This document shows positions 7,636 to 15,599 of a stretch of DNA of 40,211 bases, in pieces. Numbering within the stretch: the stretch's first letter is position 1; each line of letters starts with the position of its first letter. The notes below the pieces were generated by a model. It saw only the letters and a program-made list of their open reading frames with translations. It was not told the DNA's origin and searched no databases. The translations under genes and the position numbers were made by a program. Source of the stretch: an uncultured Granulicella sp. (lineage in GTDB: Bacteria > Acidobacteriota > Terriglobia > Terriglobales > Acidobacteriaceae); the NCBI GenBank assembly GCA_937873145.1, contig CALMVK010000339.1, positions 8,640 to 48,850 on the forward strand. Reading direction: 5' to 3'.

Positions 7636-10044
7636 ATGACCTTTTTAAGATCGCTTTTTTTGCTGTCAATCACTCTGCCCGCCCTCGCGCAAGCTCCCCG
7701 CGTCTACACTGCCCAGGATTATGCCCAGGCCGAGAAGTTCATGTCTTACAACGTCAACGGCCTTGTGCTCCACGCTGTTGAAGAGCCTACCTGGCTCGGC
7801 GATGGACGTTTTTGGTATCGCGACCACGGCGCTCGCGGCACGACCTTTACTCTCGTTGACCCTGCCAAACGAACCAAGGCGCCCGCCTTCGATCAGGTCA
7901 AGCTTGCCGCGGCGCTCCAGCCGCTCACTGGAAACGTCTCCCTCGACCCCAACCTGCTCCCGATTACCGGCTTCCAGCTCTCCAACAATGACAAGACGGT
8001 CGAGCTTGCCGGTTTTAGCGAAAGAATTGTCTGCGATCTCTCCGGTCCTGGCGTTTGTCGCATCGTCGGGCCGGCGCAGCCCACCGTTCGCGGCCGGCGG
8101 CGGCGCTCCATCGGCGGTTCCGCCGGAGCTCCCAATGTGGATGTCTCCCCTGACGGCCAGAAAGCTGCCTTTATCCGCGACTGGAATCTCTGGGTTCGCG
8201 ACCTTCCCACCGGCAAGGAGACACAGCTGACCAAAGACGGCGTCAAGGATTACGGCTACGCCACCGACAACGCCGGCTGGACCCACTCCGACAACCCTAT
8301 CCTCGTCTGGTCGCCCGACTCCAAACGCATTGCGACCTTCCAACAAGACCAGCGCAAGACCGGCGAGATGTATCTGACCAACATCACCGTCGGCCATCCT
8401 ACCCTTACCACGCTCAAGTATCCCCTACCCGGCGATAAAGACGTCACCATGATCGAGCGCGTCATCGTGGATCTGAGCCCGGTCAAAGTCATCCGGCTGA
8501 AGATGCCTCCCGACCAGCATCGCTCGACGCTTTGCGACGACGTGAGTTGCAAAGGCGGCAGCGGCTGGGACGACGTCGAGTGGTCCGCCGACTCCAAACA
8601 GCTTGCCTTCGTTTCCACCTCCCGCGACCACAAGCAGGAGTGGATGCGCATCGCCAATGCAAAGAACGGCGACGTCCGCGACGTGATGAACGAGCATGTC
8701 GCCACCTTCTTCGAGAGCGGCAACGACAAGGTCAACTGGCACTACCTCTCCGCTTCGAACGAGCTTCTCTGGTTCTCCGAACGCGACGGCTGGGGACACC
8801 TCTACCTCTACGACGCTGCCACCGGCCAGCTTAAAAACCAGATTACTCACGGCGATTGGAACGTCACCCAAGTGCTTGGCATCGACCAGAAAGCCCGCGT
8901 GCTCTATTTTCGCGGAGTTGGACGCGAGCCCGGCAACGATCCGTACTACTCGATGTACTACCGGGTCGGCTTCGACGGGAGCAACCTGCAACTGCTTACC
9001 CCGGAGCGCGCCGAACACGTCATCACGCCTTCCGCCGACAATCGCTTCTTTGTCGACACGTACTCGACGCCCGTTGAGCCGCAGGTTACCGTTCTGCGCG
9101 ATGCTACCGGCCAGACCGTGGTCGACGTGGCCCGCGAAGACATTACGCGCCTGAAGGCCATCGGCTGGATCCCTCCTGTCCAGATTCAGGTTAAGGCTCG
9201 CGACGGTGTCACAGATCTTTACGGCTTCCTCTTTCGGCCGACCAACTTTTCTACGGATGCCAAATACCCCATCATCGACCACGTTTATCCCGGCCCGCAG
9301 AGCAGCTGGGGAGGCCTCTCCTGTGGCAGCCGCGAATTTACCCCTGCGCACGGCGACCTTCAGTCTCTTGCCGAGCTTGGCTTCATCGTCGTCTGCATCG
9401 ACGGCGAAGGCACCGCTTTCCGCTCAAAGGCTTTCCACGAAACCTACTTTGCCAATCTTGGCGACGACACCATCCCCGACCAGGTTACCGGTCTCAAGCA
9501 ACTCGGCGAGCGCTATCCGTGGATCGACCTTCAGCATACCGGCATCTTCGGCCACTCCGGAGGAGGCAACGCCACGGTCGCCGCCATGTTCCATTTTCCC
9601 GACTTCTTTAAGGTCGGCATCGCCGAAAGCGGCAACCACGACAACCGCGTCTACGAGGACGACTGGGCTGAGAAGTGGGCCGGCCTCCTGGTGCAGAAAC
9701 CCGACGGGACCAGCAACTACACCAGCCAGGCCAATGAGGAGACTGCCAAGAATCTCAAAGGCCACTTGCTGCTCGCCCATGGAACGATGGATGACAATGT
9801 GCCAATGGCCAACACGTTGCTGGTCGTCGATTCTCTGATCCGGGCCAACAAGGACTTCGACCTGCTGCTGATTCCCAACGCCCAGCATGGATACGGCGAG
9901 GCTTCGCAGTACATGACGCGGCGACGCTGGGATTACTTTGTCCGCTATCTCGCCGGAGACACGCCTCCGTTTGAGTACAAGATGAAGGACTATGCTGAAA
10001 CTCAGCACGCTCTGCAGCAGGCTGGTCCTTCAGATTCCAAATGA
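7636..10044 (+). CDS. Secreted dipeptidyl-peptidase IV-like serine peptidase (family S9)
   Basis: This 802-aa protein has a signal peptide (MTFLRSLFLLSITLPALAQA), a large beta-propeller N-terminal domain of the DPP-IV type (including VDVSPDGQKAAFIRDWNLWV) and a C-terminal alpha/beta-hydrolase domain. The catalytic Ser is about residue 641 in GHSGGG, the Asp lies in HGTMDDNVP (719/720) and the His is in AQHGYG (751). By family it would cleave short peptides in the periplasm or outside the cell, often after proline. The nucleophile elbow is GHSGGG rather than the GWSYGG common in DPP-IV, so N-terminal dipeptide release is not assured. The ORF track opens at a TTG at 7618. The ATG at 7636 is preferred because the signal peptide begins there. 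It is 85 bases after the trmJ-like gene and could share its transcript. Confidence 0.9.
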   Translation: MTFLRSLFLLSITLPALAQAPRVYTAQDYAQAEKFMSYNVNGLVLHAVEEPTWLGDGRFWYRDHGARGTTFTLVDPAKRTKAPAFDQVKLAAALQPLTGNVSLDPNLLPITGFQLSNNDKTVELAGFSERIVCDLSGPGVCRIVGPAQPTVRGRRRRSIGGSAGAPNVDVSPDGQKAAFIRDWNLWVRDLPTGKETQLTKDGVKDYGYATDNAGWTHSDNPILVWSPDSKRIATFQQDQRKTGEMYLTNITVGHPTLTTLKYPLPGDKDVTMIERVIVDLSPVKVIRLKMPPDQHRSTLCDDVSCKGGSGWDDVEWSADSKQLAFVSTSRDHKQEWMRIANAKNGDVRDVMNEHVATFFESGNDKVNWHYLSASNELLWFSERDGWGHLYLYDAATGQLKNQITHGDWNVTQVLGIDQKARVLYFRGVGREPGNDPYYSMYYRVGFDGSNLQLLTPERAEHVITPSADNRFFVDTYSTPVEPQVTVLRDATGQTVVDVAREDITRLKAIGWIPPVQIQVKARDGVTDLYGFLFRPTNFSTDAKYPIIDHVYPGPQSSWGGLSCGSREFTPAHGDLQSLAELGFIVVCIDGEGTAFRSKAFHETYFANLGDDTIPDQVTGLKQLGERYPWIDLQHTGIFGHSGGGNATVAAMFHFPDFFKVGIAESGNHDNRVYEDDWAEKWAGLLVQKPDGTSNYTSQANEETAKNLKGHLLLAHGTMDDNVPMANTLLVVDSLIRANKDFDLLLIPNAQHGYGEASQYMTRRRWDYFVRYLAGDTPPFEYKMKDYAETQHALQQAGPSDSK

Positions 10045-10111
10045 AAGGTTAGCCTTCGCAGCTTCCATTTCGTGACCATACTTCTCGCGCCAGAGTACCC
10101 GTTTGGGCGCT

Positions 10112-10516
10112 CTACGGTCGCACGCCAGTACCGGCGATCTCTGGAGCCGCTACAAACAACTGGCGAAAACTAAATCGATAGACCCAAATTAGAAATAGCT
10201 CGATCACCGCCGCCACCAGCCCGGGCGTCGCTCCAAAGTGCGCAATCATCAGGTGAAAGATCAGGATGTTCACGATCAGCGGCCCCAGCATGACCAACGC
10301 CAGCGGCACATACCGTCCGACGAGTAGCAGCACTCCAGCGATGACCATCAGCACGCCTACGAAGTTCAAGATTCCATGCGTTGCCAGGATGCCCAGGTAG
10401 ATTCCTGCATCGCCGGTCGGCATCTCCATCTTCATGAAGTGAAGGATGTTGTTCATTCCAAAGACGAAAAACAATAGCCCCAGCAAAATCCGCGCGGTCA
10501 AAACGGCAATTTTCAT
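10112..10516 (-). CDS. DoxX-like small integral membrane protein
   Basis: This protein of 134 aa has four predicted membrane segments. Its N-terminus (VLTARILLGLLFFVFGMNNILHF) is typical of the DoxX/DoxD-like superfamily. Members are often linked to redox or stress metabolism, but no activity can be assigned from sequence. The ORF track begins at a TTG at 10519. The ATG at 10516 is chosen because AGGGGGAG precedes it at good spacing. The gene is convergent with the S9 peptidase gene (68 bases between stops) and lies downstream of rpsA on the same strand, beyond the rpsA terminator, so it probably has its own promoter. There are no charged catalytic motifs. Confidence 0.75.
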   Translation of the reverse strand: MKIAVLTARILLGLLFFVFGMNNILHFMKMEMPTGDAGIYLGILATHGILNFVGVLMVIAGVLLLVGRYVPLALVMLGPLIVNILIFHLMIAHFGATPGLVAAVIELFLIWVYRFSFRQLFVAAPEIAGTGVRP

Positions 10517-10610
10517 CAAGCTCCCCCTCTATCCTGGCAAGTGCCAAAGCATTCGTAGTGTACCTTCGTTTCGATGCAGTTCCTCCTGAGCGACTGAGTC
10601 CTCTAAAACA

Positions 10611-10642
10611 AAAGAGGCCGCCCGGTTCAGGGCGGCCTTTTG
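10611..10642 (-). terminator. Intrinsic terminator of rpsA
   Basis: A perfect 8-bp GC-rich stem (GGCCGCCC / GGGCGGCC, 10616-10637) with a 6-base loop is followed on the minus strand by a T-rich stretch (TCTTTTGTTTT). It lies 23 bases beyond the rpsA stop and is a textbook intrinsic terminator. TTTT also follows on the plus strand, so it could work in both directions. Confidence 0.85.
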
Positions 10643-10660
10643 GATGAAGTTGGTACGGAG

Positions 10661-12754
10661 TTAGTCGTTTGAGTCGTCCGATTCGCGTTCGGCGCGCTTC
10701 CAGTTGAGGAGGTCGCCAAGGGTAGTGGAGGAACTGGAGCCGCCAGAGGACTGGCCTGGTTTGCCCTGGTTCGACTTGCTCTTTCCTCCTCCGCCGCTGT
10801 CGCGAGAGCCGGAGTTTGAACCGGCACCGGTTCCGGAGTAGTCGCGGGTGTACTCGCGATTGCCGGTGGCCTCCTTGTAGGACTCGACCTCAGCCCGGCT
10901 GGCTTCTTCGCCGACGGCCCGGATAGAGAGACCAACCTTCTTCTCTTCCTGATTCATTTTGACGATCTTGAACTCGTGCTCGTCGTTGACGTTGAGATCA
11001 ACCGGCTTGCCGCGATCGTCGACTGCCTCAGAGACGTGGCAGAGACCCTCGACTCCTTCCGCAATCTCGACGAAGGCTCCGAACTGCGCGGTGCGGAGAA
11101 CCTTGCCTTTGATGACATCGCCGATGCGGTGCTGAGCGAAGAAGGTATCCCATACATCAGGCTGCAACTGCTTGACGCCAAGGGAGAGACGACGGTTTTC
11201 AGGCTCAACTCCGAGGACGATGGCGCGAACTTTTTCGCCCTTCTTGAGGACTTCAGAGGGATGTTTGATGCGCTTGGTCCAGCTCAGGTTCGAGACGTGG
11301 ACGAGACCATCGATGCCGTCTTCGATCTCGATGAAGGCGCCGAAGTCGGTCAGGTTGCGGACGCGGCCCTCAATGATGGCTCCAGTGGGATATTTGTCCT
11401 CAAGCTGCTCCCAGGGATTGTCCTGGAGTTGCTTCATACCGAGCGAGATGCGGCGGTCATTGGGGTTGACGGAGAGGATGAGCGTGTCGACCTCGTCGCC
11501 GGGCTTGACGAGCTTTGAGGGATGCTTCATGCGCTTGGACCAGGTCATCTCAGAGACGTGAACGAGGCCTTCGATGCCCTGCTCGAGTTCGACGAAGGCT
11601 CCATAGTCGGTGACGGAGAGGATGCGACCGCGCACCTGAGCACCAATGGGATAACGCTCGGTGGCGTCGAGCCAGGGGTCAGGCGTGAGCTGCTTGAAGC
11701 CGAGCGAGACGCGTTGCTTGTCTTTGTCGAACTTCAGAACCTTGACCTGGATTTCATCCCCGACGTTGACGAGGTCGCGGGGATGGGTGAGACGGCCCCA
11801 GCTCATGTCTGTGATGTGGAGCAGGCCGTCGAGCCCGCCGAGATCGACGAAGGCGCCGTAGTCGGTGAGGTTCTTTACGGTTCCGGTGAGGATCGTTCCC
11901 TCTTCAAGGGTGGAGAGAGTAACGGATTTCTTGGCGTTTTGCTCCTCTTCGAGCAGTTCCTTGCGGGAGATGACGACGTTGCCGCGTTTTTTGTTGAGCT
12001 TGATGACGCGGACTTCGATCTCTGTGCCGACGTATCCGTCCAGATTGCGGACAGGGCGGACCTCAATCTGCGAGCCGGGGAGAAAAGCCTTGATGCCGAT
12101 GTCGACGGTGAGGCCGCCTTTGACGCGGGAGACGACCATTCCCTTGACGGGCGTTTTGGTGTTGGCGGCCTGCTCGAGCTTGTCCCATACCTTATGGCGC
12201 AGGGCCTTCTCGTGAGAGACGGCGTAGCCTCCGCCGTGCTGCTCCTCGCGCTCGACGACGACTTCAATCGAATCGCCGGGGGCAAACTTCGGAGTGCCAT
12301 CGGGGTTCATCACCTGGTCGAGCGGGAGAAGGCCTTCGCTCTTGAGACCGATGTCGATCACGGCGTGCTTGTCGGTGATCTTGACGATGGTGCCGGTGAC
12401 CACAACCTCTTCCTGGGTGAGATTTTGGGCGATCGAGGACTCGACGGCCTGCTCACGGTCGAAGTTGGCGAGGGCTGCGGCGAAGTCGGAGTCGTCGTAG
12501 TCCTGTTCGGGCTCTTCGGTGTTTGCGGAGAGCGAAGGGGCGATGCTGCCGGAGGCCGGATTCTCGGAGGGCGTGGTCTGGCTGGTTGGAGCCGGAACAG
12601 CTGGAGAGGAGGCGGGCGCGGAAGCGTCCAGATGAATGGGGGTTGATTCGGTTGACAGGTCGGCGGTGCCGTCTGCCGCTTCGGGCGCCAGGGTTTCGGT
12701 TTCGGTGTTCAGGGGTTTGCTCTCGATGTACTCAGGATTATGGTCGTCTACCAT
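10661..12754 (-). CDS. rpsA: 30S ribosomal protein S1
   Basis: S1 binds mRNA on the 30S subunit and helps start translation. This 697-aa protein has six S1 (OB-fold) domains, at roughly residues 117-180, 202-266, 286-354, 371-440, 457-526 and 545-613. Repeats 3-5 are the most regular (for example GTVKNLTDYGAFVDL and GRVRNLTDFGAFIEI). It is longer than the 557-aa E. coli protein because of a roughly 115-residue acidic, Pro/Ser/Thr-rich N-terminal extension and a C-terminal tail rich in Gly and Ser (about 635-680) that ends in an acidic stretch. It is transcribed alone and ends at a strong terminator. The ATG at 12754 has only a distant GGAG upstream. The identification is secure; the role of the tails is unknown. 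Confidence 0.96.
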   Translation of the reverse strand: MVDDHNPEYIESKPLNTETETLAPEAADGTADLSTESTPIHLDASAPASSPAVPAPTSQTTPSENPASGSIAPSLSANTEEPEQDYDDSDFAAALANFDREQAVESSIAQNLTQEEVVVTGTIVKITDKHAVIDIGLKSEGLLPLDQVMNPDGTPKFAPGDSIEVVVEREEQHGGGYAVSHEKALRHKVWDKLEQAANTKTPVKGMVVSRVKGGLTVDIGIKAFLPGSQIEVRPVRNLDGYVGTEIEVRVIKLNKKRGNVVISRKELLEEEQNAKKSVTLSTLEEGTILTGTVKNLTDYGAFVDLGGLDGLLHITDMSWGRLTHPRDLVNVGDEIQVKVLKFDKDKQRVSLGFKQLTPDPWLDATERYPIGAQVRGRILSVTDYGAFVELEQGIEGLVHVSEMTWSKRMKHPSKLVKPGDEVDTLILSVNPNDRRISLGMKQLQDNPWEQLEDKYPTGAIIEGRVRNLTDFGAFIEIEDGIDGLVHVSNLSWTKRIKHPSEVLKKGEKVRAIVLGVEPENRRLSLGVKQLQPDVWDTFFAQHRIGDVIKGKVLRTAQFGAFVEIAEGVEGLCHVSEAVDDRGKPVDLNVNDEHEFKIVKMNQEEKKVGLSIRAVGEEASRAEVESYKEATGNREYTRDYSGTGAGSNSGSRDSGGGGKSKSNQGKPGQSSGGSSSSTTLGDLLNWKRAERESDDSND

Positions 12755-13112
12755 GATGGGTGCGGGCTCCGGGATCCAACAAGCCTTGTGCTACCTTCTG
12801 CTTCGATCAAGCCGAGGACGGCACCGTTTAGAGAAGAGGCAAAACGCAACGGAGGGAGGTGGACCGGAACGTTGGCGAGCCTTCTTGGACGGATTCGCAT
12901 GCAGGGAAGATCGGAGTTGATGACAGAACGGGAGCGGCTACACTTGGATCCCACACGCAGTAGCTCACTCGAAAGCATATCAGTCTCATGAGGGTTGGTC
13001 AAGCTTTGGTCGATCATCCACCTAGGTCCACTATTTTCCTTTCGATGCGCACAGGCTGAATCTGGATGTGGAAGTTTGCAAAGACAAAGAAGGTGCTGAG
13101 TATACTGCCGGG
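12755..13112. promoter_or_regulatory. Divergent intergenic region between rpsA and the HIT gene
   Basis: This 358-base region holds the 5' leader and promoter of rpsA (minus) and the promoter of the HIT-family gene (plus). The only plausible site I can point to is the -10-like TATACT next to the HIT start. Small ORFs here, such as the 83-aa one at 12740, have no recognisable content. No ribosomal-protein autoregulatory structure was identified. Confidence 0.35.
13076..13106 (+). promoter_or_regulatory. Putative promoter of the HIT gene, possibly leaderless
   Basis: TATACT (13101-13106) is a good -10 match (5 of 6) that ends 7 bases before the ATG at 13113. TTGCAA (13076-13081) is a fair -35 with a long 19-base spacer. 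There is no Shine-Dalgarno before the ATG. Together this suggests that transcription starts at or beside the start codon. Confidence 0.4.
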
Positions 13113-13709
13113 ATGGATCGGCTTTGGACACCATGGCGCTACGACTACATCACCGGCAAAGATGCGGCGCAAGGGGAGCAGGACGAGCGGAAGGGTGTTC
13201 CGGCAGCCTTGCGGGCGTGGCCCGGCGCAGACCGCACGTGTGTGTTCTGCAACCTGATTGGGGCGGTGGACTGGGCGCGAGCAGAAAGCAGATCGGAAGA
13301 GGCGGCGGAGCAGGCGGGGCTGGTGGTGGCGCGGGGCAGGACGCTGTACGTCTGCCTCAACGCATTTCCGTATGCGAGCGGGCATGTGCTGCTGGTGCCG
13401 TACCGGCATGTGGACTCGCTGGCCAAGCTGCCGGTCGAGGAAGCCGAAGAGATGATGCGGATGGCGCAGAAGGTCGAAAGGGCGTTGCGAGCGGTCTATC
13501 GTCCGGACGGGATCAATCTTGGGATGAACCTGGGTCAGGCTGCCGGGGCAGGAGTGGCCGGACATCTGCATCTCCATGCGCTGCCGCGATGGTTTGGCGA
13601 TGTGAACTTCATGACGGCGACGGCGGAGACACGGATTCTTCCGGAGTCTCTTGAAATAACCTGGGATAGGTTACGGAAGGCACTTGCGGAGAACGGCGAA
13701 CAACAGTGA
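13113..13709 (+). CDS. HIT-family nucleotide hydrolase/transferase (Ap4A phosphorylase-like)
   Basis: This 198-aa protein starts MDRLWTPWRYDYI, the usual opening of the Ap4A phosphorylase/FHIT-like HIT subgroup. It has a Zn-type CVFC pair (Cys43, Cys46), the conserved NAFPYASGHVLLVPYRH segment and the histidine triad HLHLHAL (His151/153/155). By family it hydrolyses or phosphorolyses nucleotide-phosphate bonds, for example of diadenosine tetraphosphate; the true substrate is not shown. The ORF track opens at 13068, but the ATG at 13113 matches the family start. Between residues 17 and 40 there is a charged insertion (GEQDERKG) not typical of the family. The gene is monocistronic or read together with the small ORF that follows. 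Confidence 0.9.
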   Translation: MDRLWTPWRYDYITGKDAAQGEQDERKGVPAALRAWPGADRTCVFCNLIGAVDWARAESRSEEAAEQAGLVVARGRTLYVCLNAFPYASGHVLLVPYRHVDSLAKLPVEEAEEMMRMAQKVERALRAVYRPDGINLGMNLGQAAGAGVAGHLHLHALPRWFGDVNFMTATAETRILPESLEITWDRLRKALAENGEQQ

Positions 13710-13748
13710 ATCCGTGCCGGGCATCGAAGGATCAGAGTAGAACGAGCT

Positions 13749-13766
13749 GTCCTGGATGAGCAGGAC
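13749..13766 (+). repeat. Short inverted repeat ahead of the 76-aa ORF
   Basis: GTCCTG-GATGAG-CAGGAC forms a perfect 6-bp stem with a 6-base loop. It lies between the HIT gene stop and the ribosome site of the small ORF at 13786. It could end the HIT transcript or shape the small ORF leader. There is no T tract. Confidence 0.35.
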
Positions 13767-13785
13767 GTCTCTGATGGAGGATCTT

Positions 13786-14016
13786 ATGCACAGTTCGATC
13801 AATACCACTCCGGCTTCGACGCGTAGGCAGGTCAATCAATCGAGGTTTGTAGAGGCGCTGCATACACGGGCGTCCCGGACCGTTACCGGGCTGATTCCAG
13901 AGGGGCAAGTCACTCTGCTGAGCACGTTTGAGCGCCTTCCACATGAGCCTGAGGATGCGCGCATGACTGGGGTGACACGGTCTTTGGAACGGCGTTTGTT
14001 GGCTTTGAATTTGTAG
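13786..14016 (+). CDS. Small hypothetical protein (76 aa)
   Basis: I do not recognise this protein. It begins MHSSINTTPASTRRQVNQSRF and contains a basic, Arg-rich stretch and a C-terminal ERRLLALNL. There is no membrane segment, signal peptide or cysteine. The best support for its being a gene is a strong ribosome site: TGGAGG lies five bases before the ATG at 13786. The ORF track start at 13756 has no such site and falls inside a hairpin. It is on the same strand as the HIT gene, 76 bases after its stop, and points toward the HdeD-like gene on the other strand. It is probably real but uncharacterised. Confidence 0.5.
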   Translation: MHSSINTTPASTRRQVNQSRFVEALHTRASRTVTGLIPEGQVTLLSTFERLPHEPEDARMTGVTRSLERRLLALNL

Positions 14017-14093
14017 GTTTGTGCGACGCGGGTTGGGTGCTGGACGGCTGAGTAAGCAGCGGATGTTTGTGCGAGCAGGAAGAAATACGGGGA

Positions 14094-14110
14094 TTCTGGC
14101 TTCACCAGAA
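14094..14110 (-). terminator. Weak hairpin after the HdeD-like gene
   Basis: TTCTGG-CTTCA-CCAGAA gives a perfect 6-bp stem in the space between the convergent small ORF and the HdeD-like gene, 22 bases beyond the HdeD stop. It lacks a T tract, so a terminator role is tentative. Confidence 0.3.
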
Positions 14111-14132
14111 GGACGGCGGTTCGATGAGCTAC

Positions 14133-14717
14133 TCAGGCGATCACGCGATTGGCCAGCATACGCCGGGCGGTGAGAGCCAGGGCCAGCCGGGAGATGCCGG
14201 TAAACAGGATGGCGAAGCCGACGATGGTACCGATGAACCACTCCGCCGAGTAAGGCAGCCGGCGCCAGATCATGACGGCGAGGATGAGAGAGATGACTCC
14301 GTTGAAGAGCAGCCAGCCTCGTCCGCCGATGCCACGCAAGGCAAAGGCTGTGATGAGTTCGAAGATGCCGCGCATGAGAAGGTAGGCTCCGATGAAAGCA
14401 GTGATGCCGATCAATCCTGCGACCGGATGCGTGAGCAGGAAGATACCCGCCAGCAGATAGGCGACGCCGACGATGGCTTCCCAAATATGCGCTCCGGCGG
14501 CGCGAACGTGCCAGGCGAGCCAGAGGTGTCCGGCGCCGACGAGCAGAAGCAGCCAGCCGAGGATTCCGGTGAGCGCGACTCCGGCGAGGAGAGGCGCGAG
14601 GATAGCTATGAGTCCGGTAACGATGAGAACAATACTGAGTGCGATAGACCAGCCGATCGATTCGCGTGCAATGCCGCGAGTTCCAGCCGGATAGATGGTT
14701 GCGGACGTGGTCTGCAT
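14133..14717 (-). CDS. HdeD-family (DUF308) membrane protein
   Basis: This 194-aa inner-membrane protein has six predicted helices in a repeated pattern, with segments such as GILGWLLLLVGAGHLWLAW and GAYLLMRGIFELITAF. That is the HdeD/DUF308 layout. In enterobacteria HdeD is tied to acid resistance, but the molecular function is unknown, and that role should not be carried over uncritically, although many acidobacteria live in acidic soil. The ORF track opens at 14840. The ATG at 14717 is preferred because AGGGGAG precedes it. A long imperfect hairpin (14771-14813) lies in its leader, downstream of the ThiE/TenI-like gene on the same strand. Confidence 0.8.
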   Translation of the reverse strand: MQTTSATIYPAGTRGIARESIGWSIALSIVLIVTGLIAILAPLLAGVALTGILGWLLLLVGAGHLWLAWHVRAAGAHIWEAIVGVAYLLAGIFLLTHPVAGLIGITAFIGAYLLMRGIFELITAFALRGIGGRGWLLFNGVISLILAVMIWRRLPYSAEWFIGTIVGFAILFTGISRLALALTARRMLANRVIA

Positions 14718-14770
14718 CGGCTTACTCCCCTGGTCGGCAGATTGCCTGACTGCGTTTGGTGAGATGCAAG

Positions 14771-14813
14771 GGAACGGCCAAGTGTGATTGAGCGGTAGAG
14801 GGCTTGGCGTTCC
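14771..14813 (-). promoter_or_regulatory. Long hairpin in the leader of the HdeD-like gene
   Basis: GGAACGGCCAAG and CTTGGCGTTCC can form an 11-bp stem with a single bulged G and a 20-base loop. It sits between the ThiE/TenI-like stop and the HdeD start on the same strand. No T tract follows on the minus strand, so a regulatory leader or protein-binding dyad is as likely as a terminator. Confidence 0.4.
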
Positions 14814-14873
14814 GATTGGACGAGCAAGGCAGGTTGACACGACGGAGACGAGGTCAGGCTGGAGGTCTGGAAG

Positions 14874-15476
14874 CTAAAAGAACATGCGGATGCCGGCGAT
14901 GCCGGTCGCTCCCGCGGCGACGCAGTGCGAGGCGTTGGCTGCGGTCACGCCTCCGAGGGCGTAGACGGGCATGGGTTGGGCGGCCTGGCAGGCGGCGTGG
15001 AGAGCGCCGAGGCCGGCGGCGGGAGTGACTTCAGTTCCTTGGACAGACTTTCCGAAGACAGGGGCGAAGAGGGCGAGGGTGGCTTGCTGATCGCGCGCGC
15101 GGCGAACTTCGTCGAGGGTGTGACAACTGACGCTGACGACGGCTCCAGGCAGGAGGACGCGGACCTGGGCAGGGGTGAGTTCGCCGGCGGCAGAGGAGAG
15201 GTGCACGCCATGGGCGCCGGCGGCGAGCGCGACGTCGGCACGGCTGGGGACGAGGACGCGGGTAGCGACGCTGGGCGCGGCGGAGCCAATGGCTTGCACG
15301 ATGCTGCGGGTAAGGGCAACCAGAGCGGCGGCAGAGAGGTGCTTTTCCCGCAGCAGAAGAAAAGCCAAGCCTTCGCGTGCCAGCCGGGTGCAATGGGGTA
15401 TTAAGGCTGCGGCTTTTGGGTCATCTTTGCCGGGTGGAAGCTGTAGGGTGCCGTCGGTGATGGCGTACTGAAGCAC
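14874..15476 (-). CDS. Thiamine-phosphate synthase-family protein (ThiE/TenI-like)
   Basis: This is a TIM-barrel protein of about 200 aa. It has an LQYAITDGT start, a LLREKHLS segment matching the ThiE/TenI LREKxL motif, an SCHTLDEVRRA segment, APVFGKS in place of the usual GPVFPTxSK, and the phosphate-binding VYALGGVTAAN...AGATGIAGI. ThiE joins the thiazole and pyrimidine halves of thiamine; TenI relatives isomerise the thiazole or have lost activity. The APVFGK form makes TenI-like function possible. The ORF track opens at 15779, inside the opposite sthA gene. A GTG at 15476 gives a normal-length protein, although a TTG at 15482 is also possible. No other thiamine gene is nearby. Confidence 0.78.
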   Translation of the reverse strand: MLQYAITDGTLQLPPGKDDPKAAALIPHCTRLAREGLAFLLLREKHLSAAALVALTRSIVQAIGSAAPSVATRVLVPSRADVALAAGAHGVHLSSAAGELTPAQVRVLLPGAVVSVSCHTLDEVRRARDQQATLALFAPVFGKSVQGTEVTPAAGLGALHAACQAAQPMPVYALGGVTAANASHCVAAGATGIAGIRMFF

Positions 15477-15500
15477 TACCAAAGTGTAATAGAGACGGGA

Positions 15501-15540
15501 GGGCGATCTGCCGATATGTGTTACGTTGGGGAGATCGCCC
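15501..15540. promoter_or_regulatory. Nine-bp dyad between the ThiE/TenI-like gene and sthA
   Basis: GGGCGATCT (15501-15509) and AGATCGCCC (15532-15540) are perfect inverted repeats separated by 22 bases, in the 123-base space between divergent genes. The half-site centres are 31 bases apart, close to three helical turns, which fits a dimeric regulator. An mRNA hairpin in the sthA leader is the alternative. Confidence 0.4.
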
Positions 15541-15599
15541 AAAACGTCCAGGCACCTCCCTGCGAAGGAACATTCAACGAAAGAGTTTGCACAACGCGT

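Noticed and set aside
11522-12646. 374-aa plus-strand ORF antisense to rpsA
   Set aside because: It mirrors the six-domain S1 gene and is very acidic and repetitive because it reads the complement of the S1 repeats.
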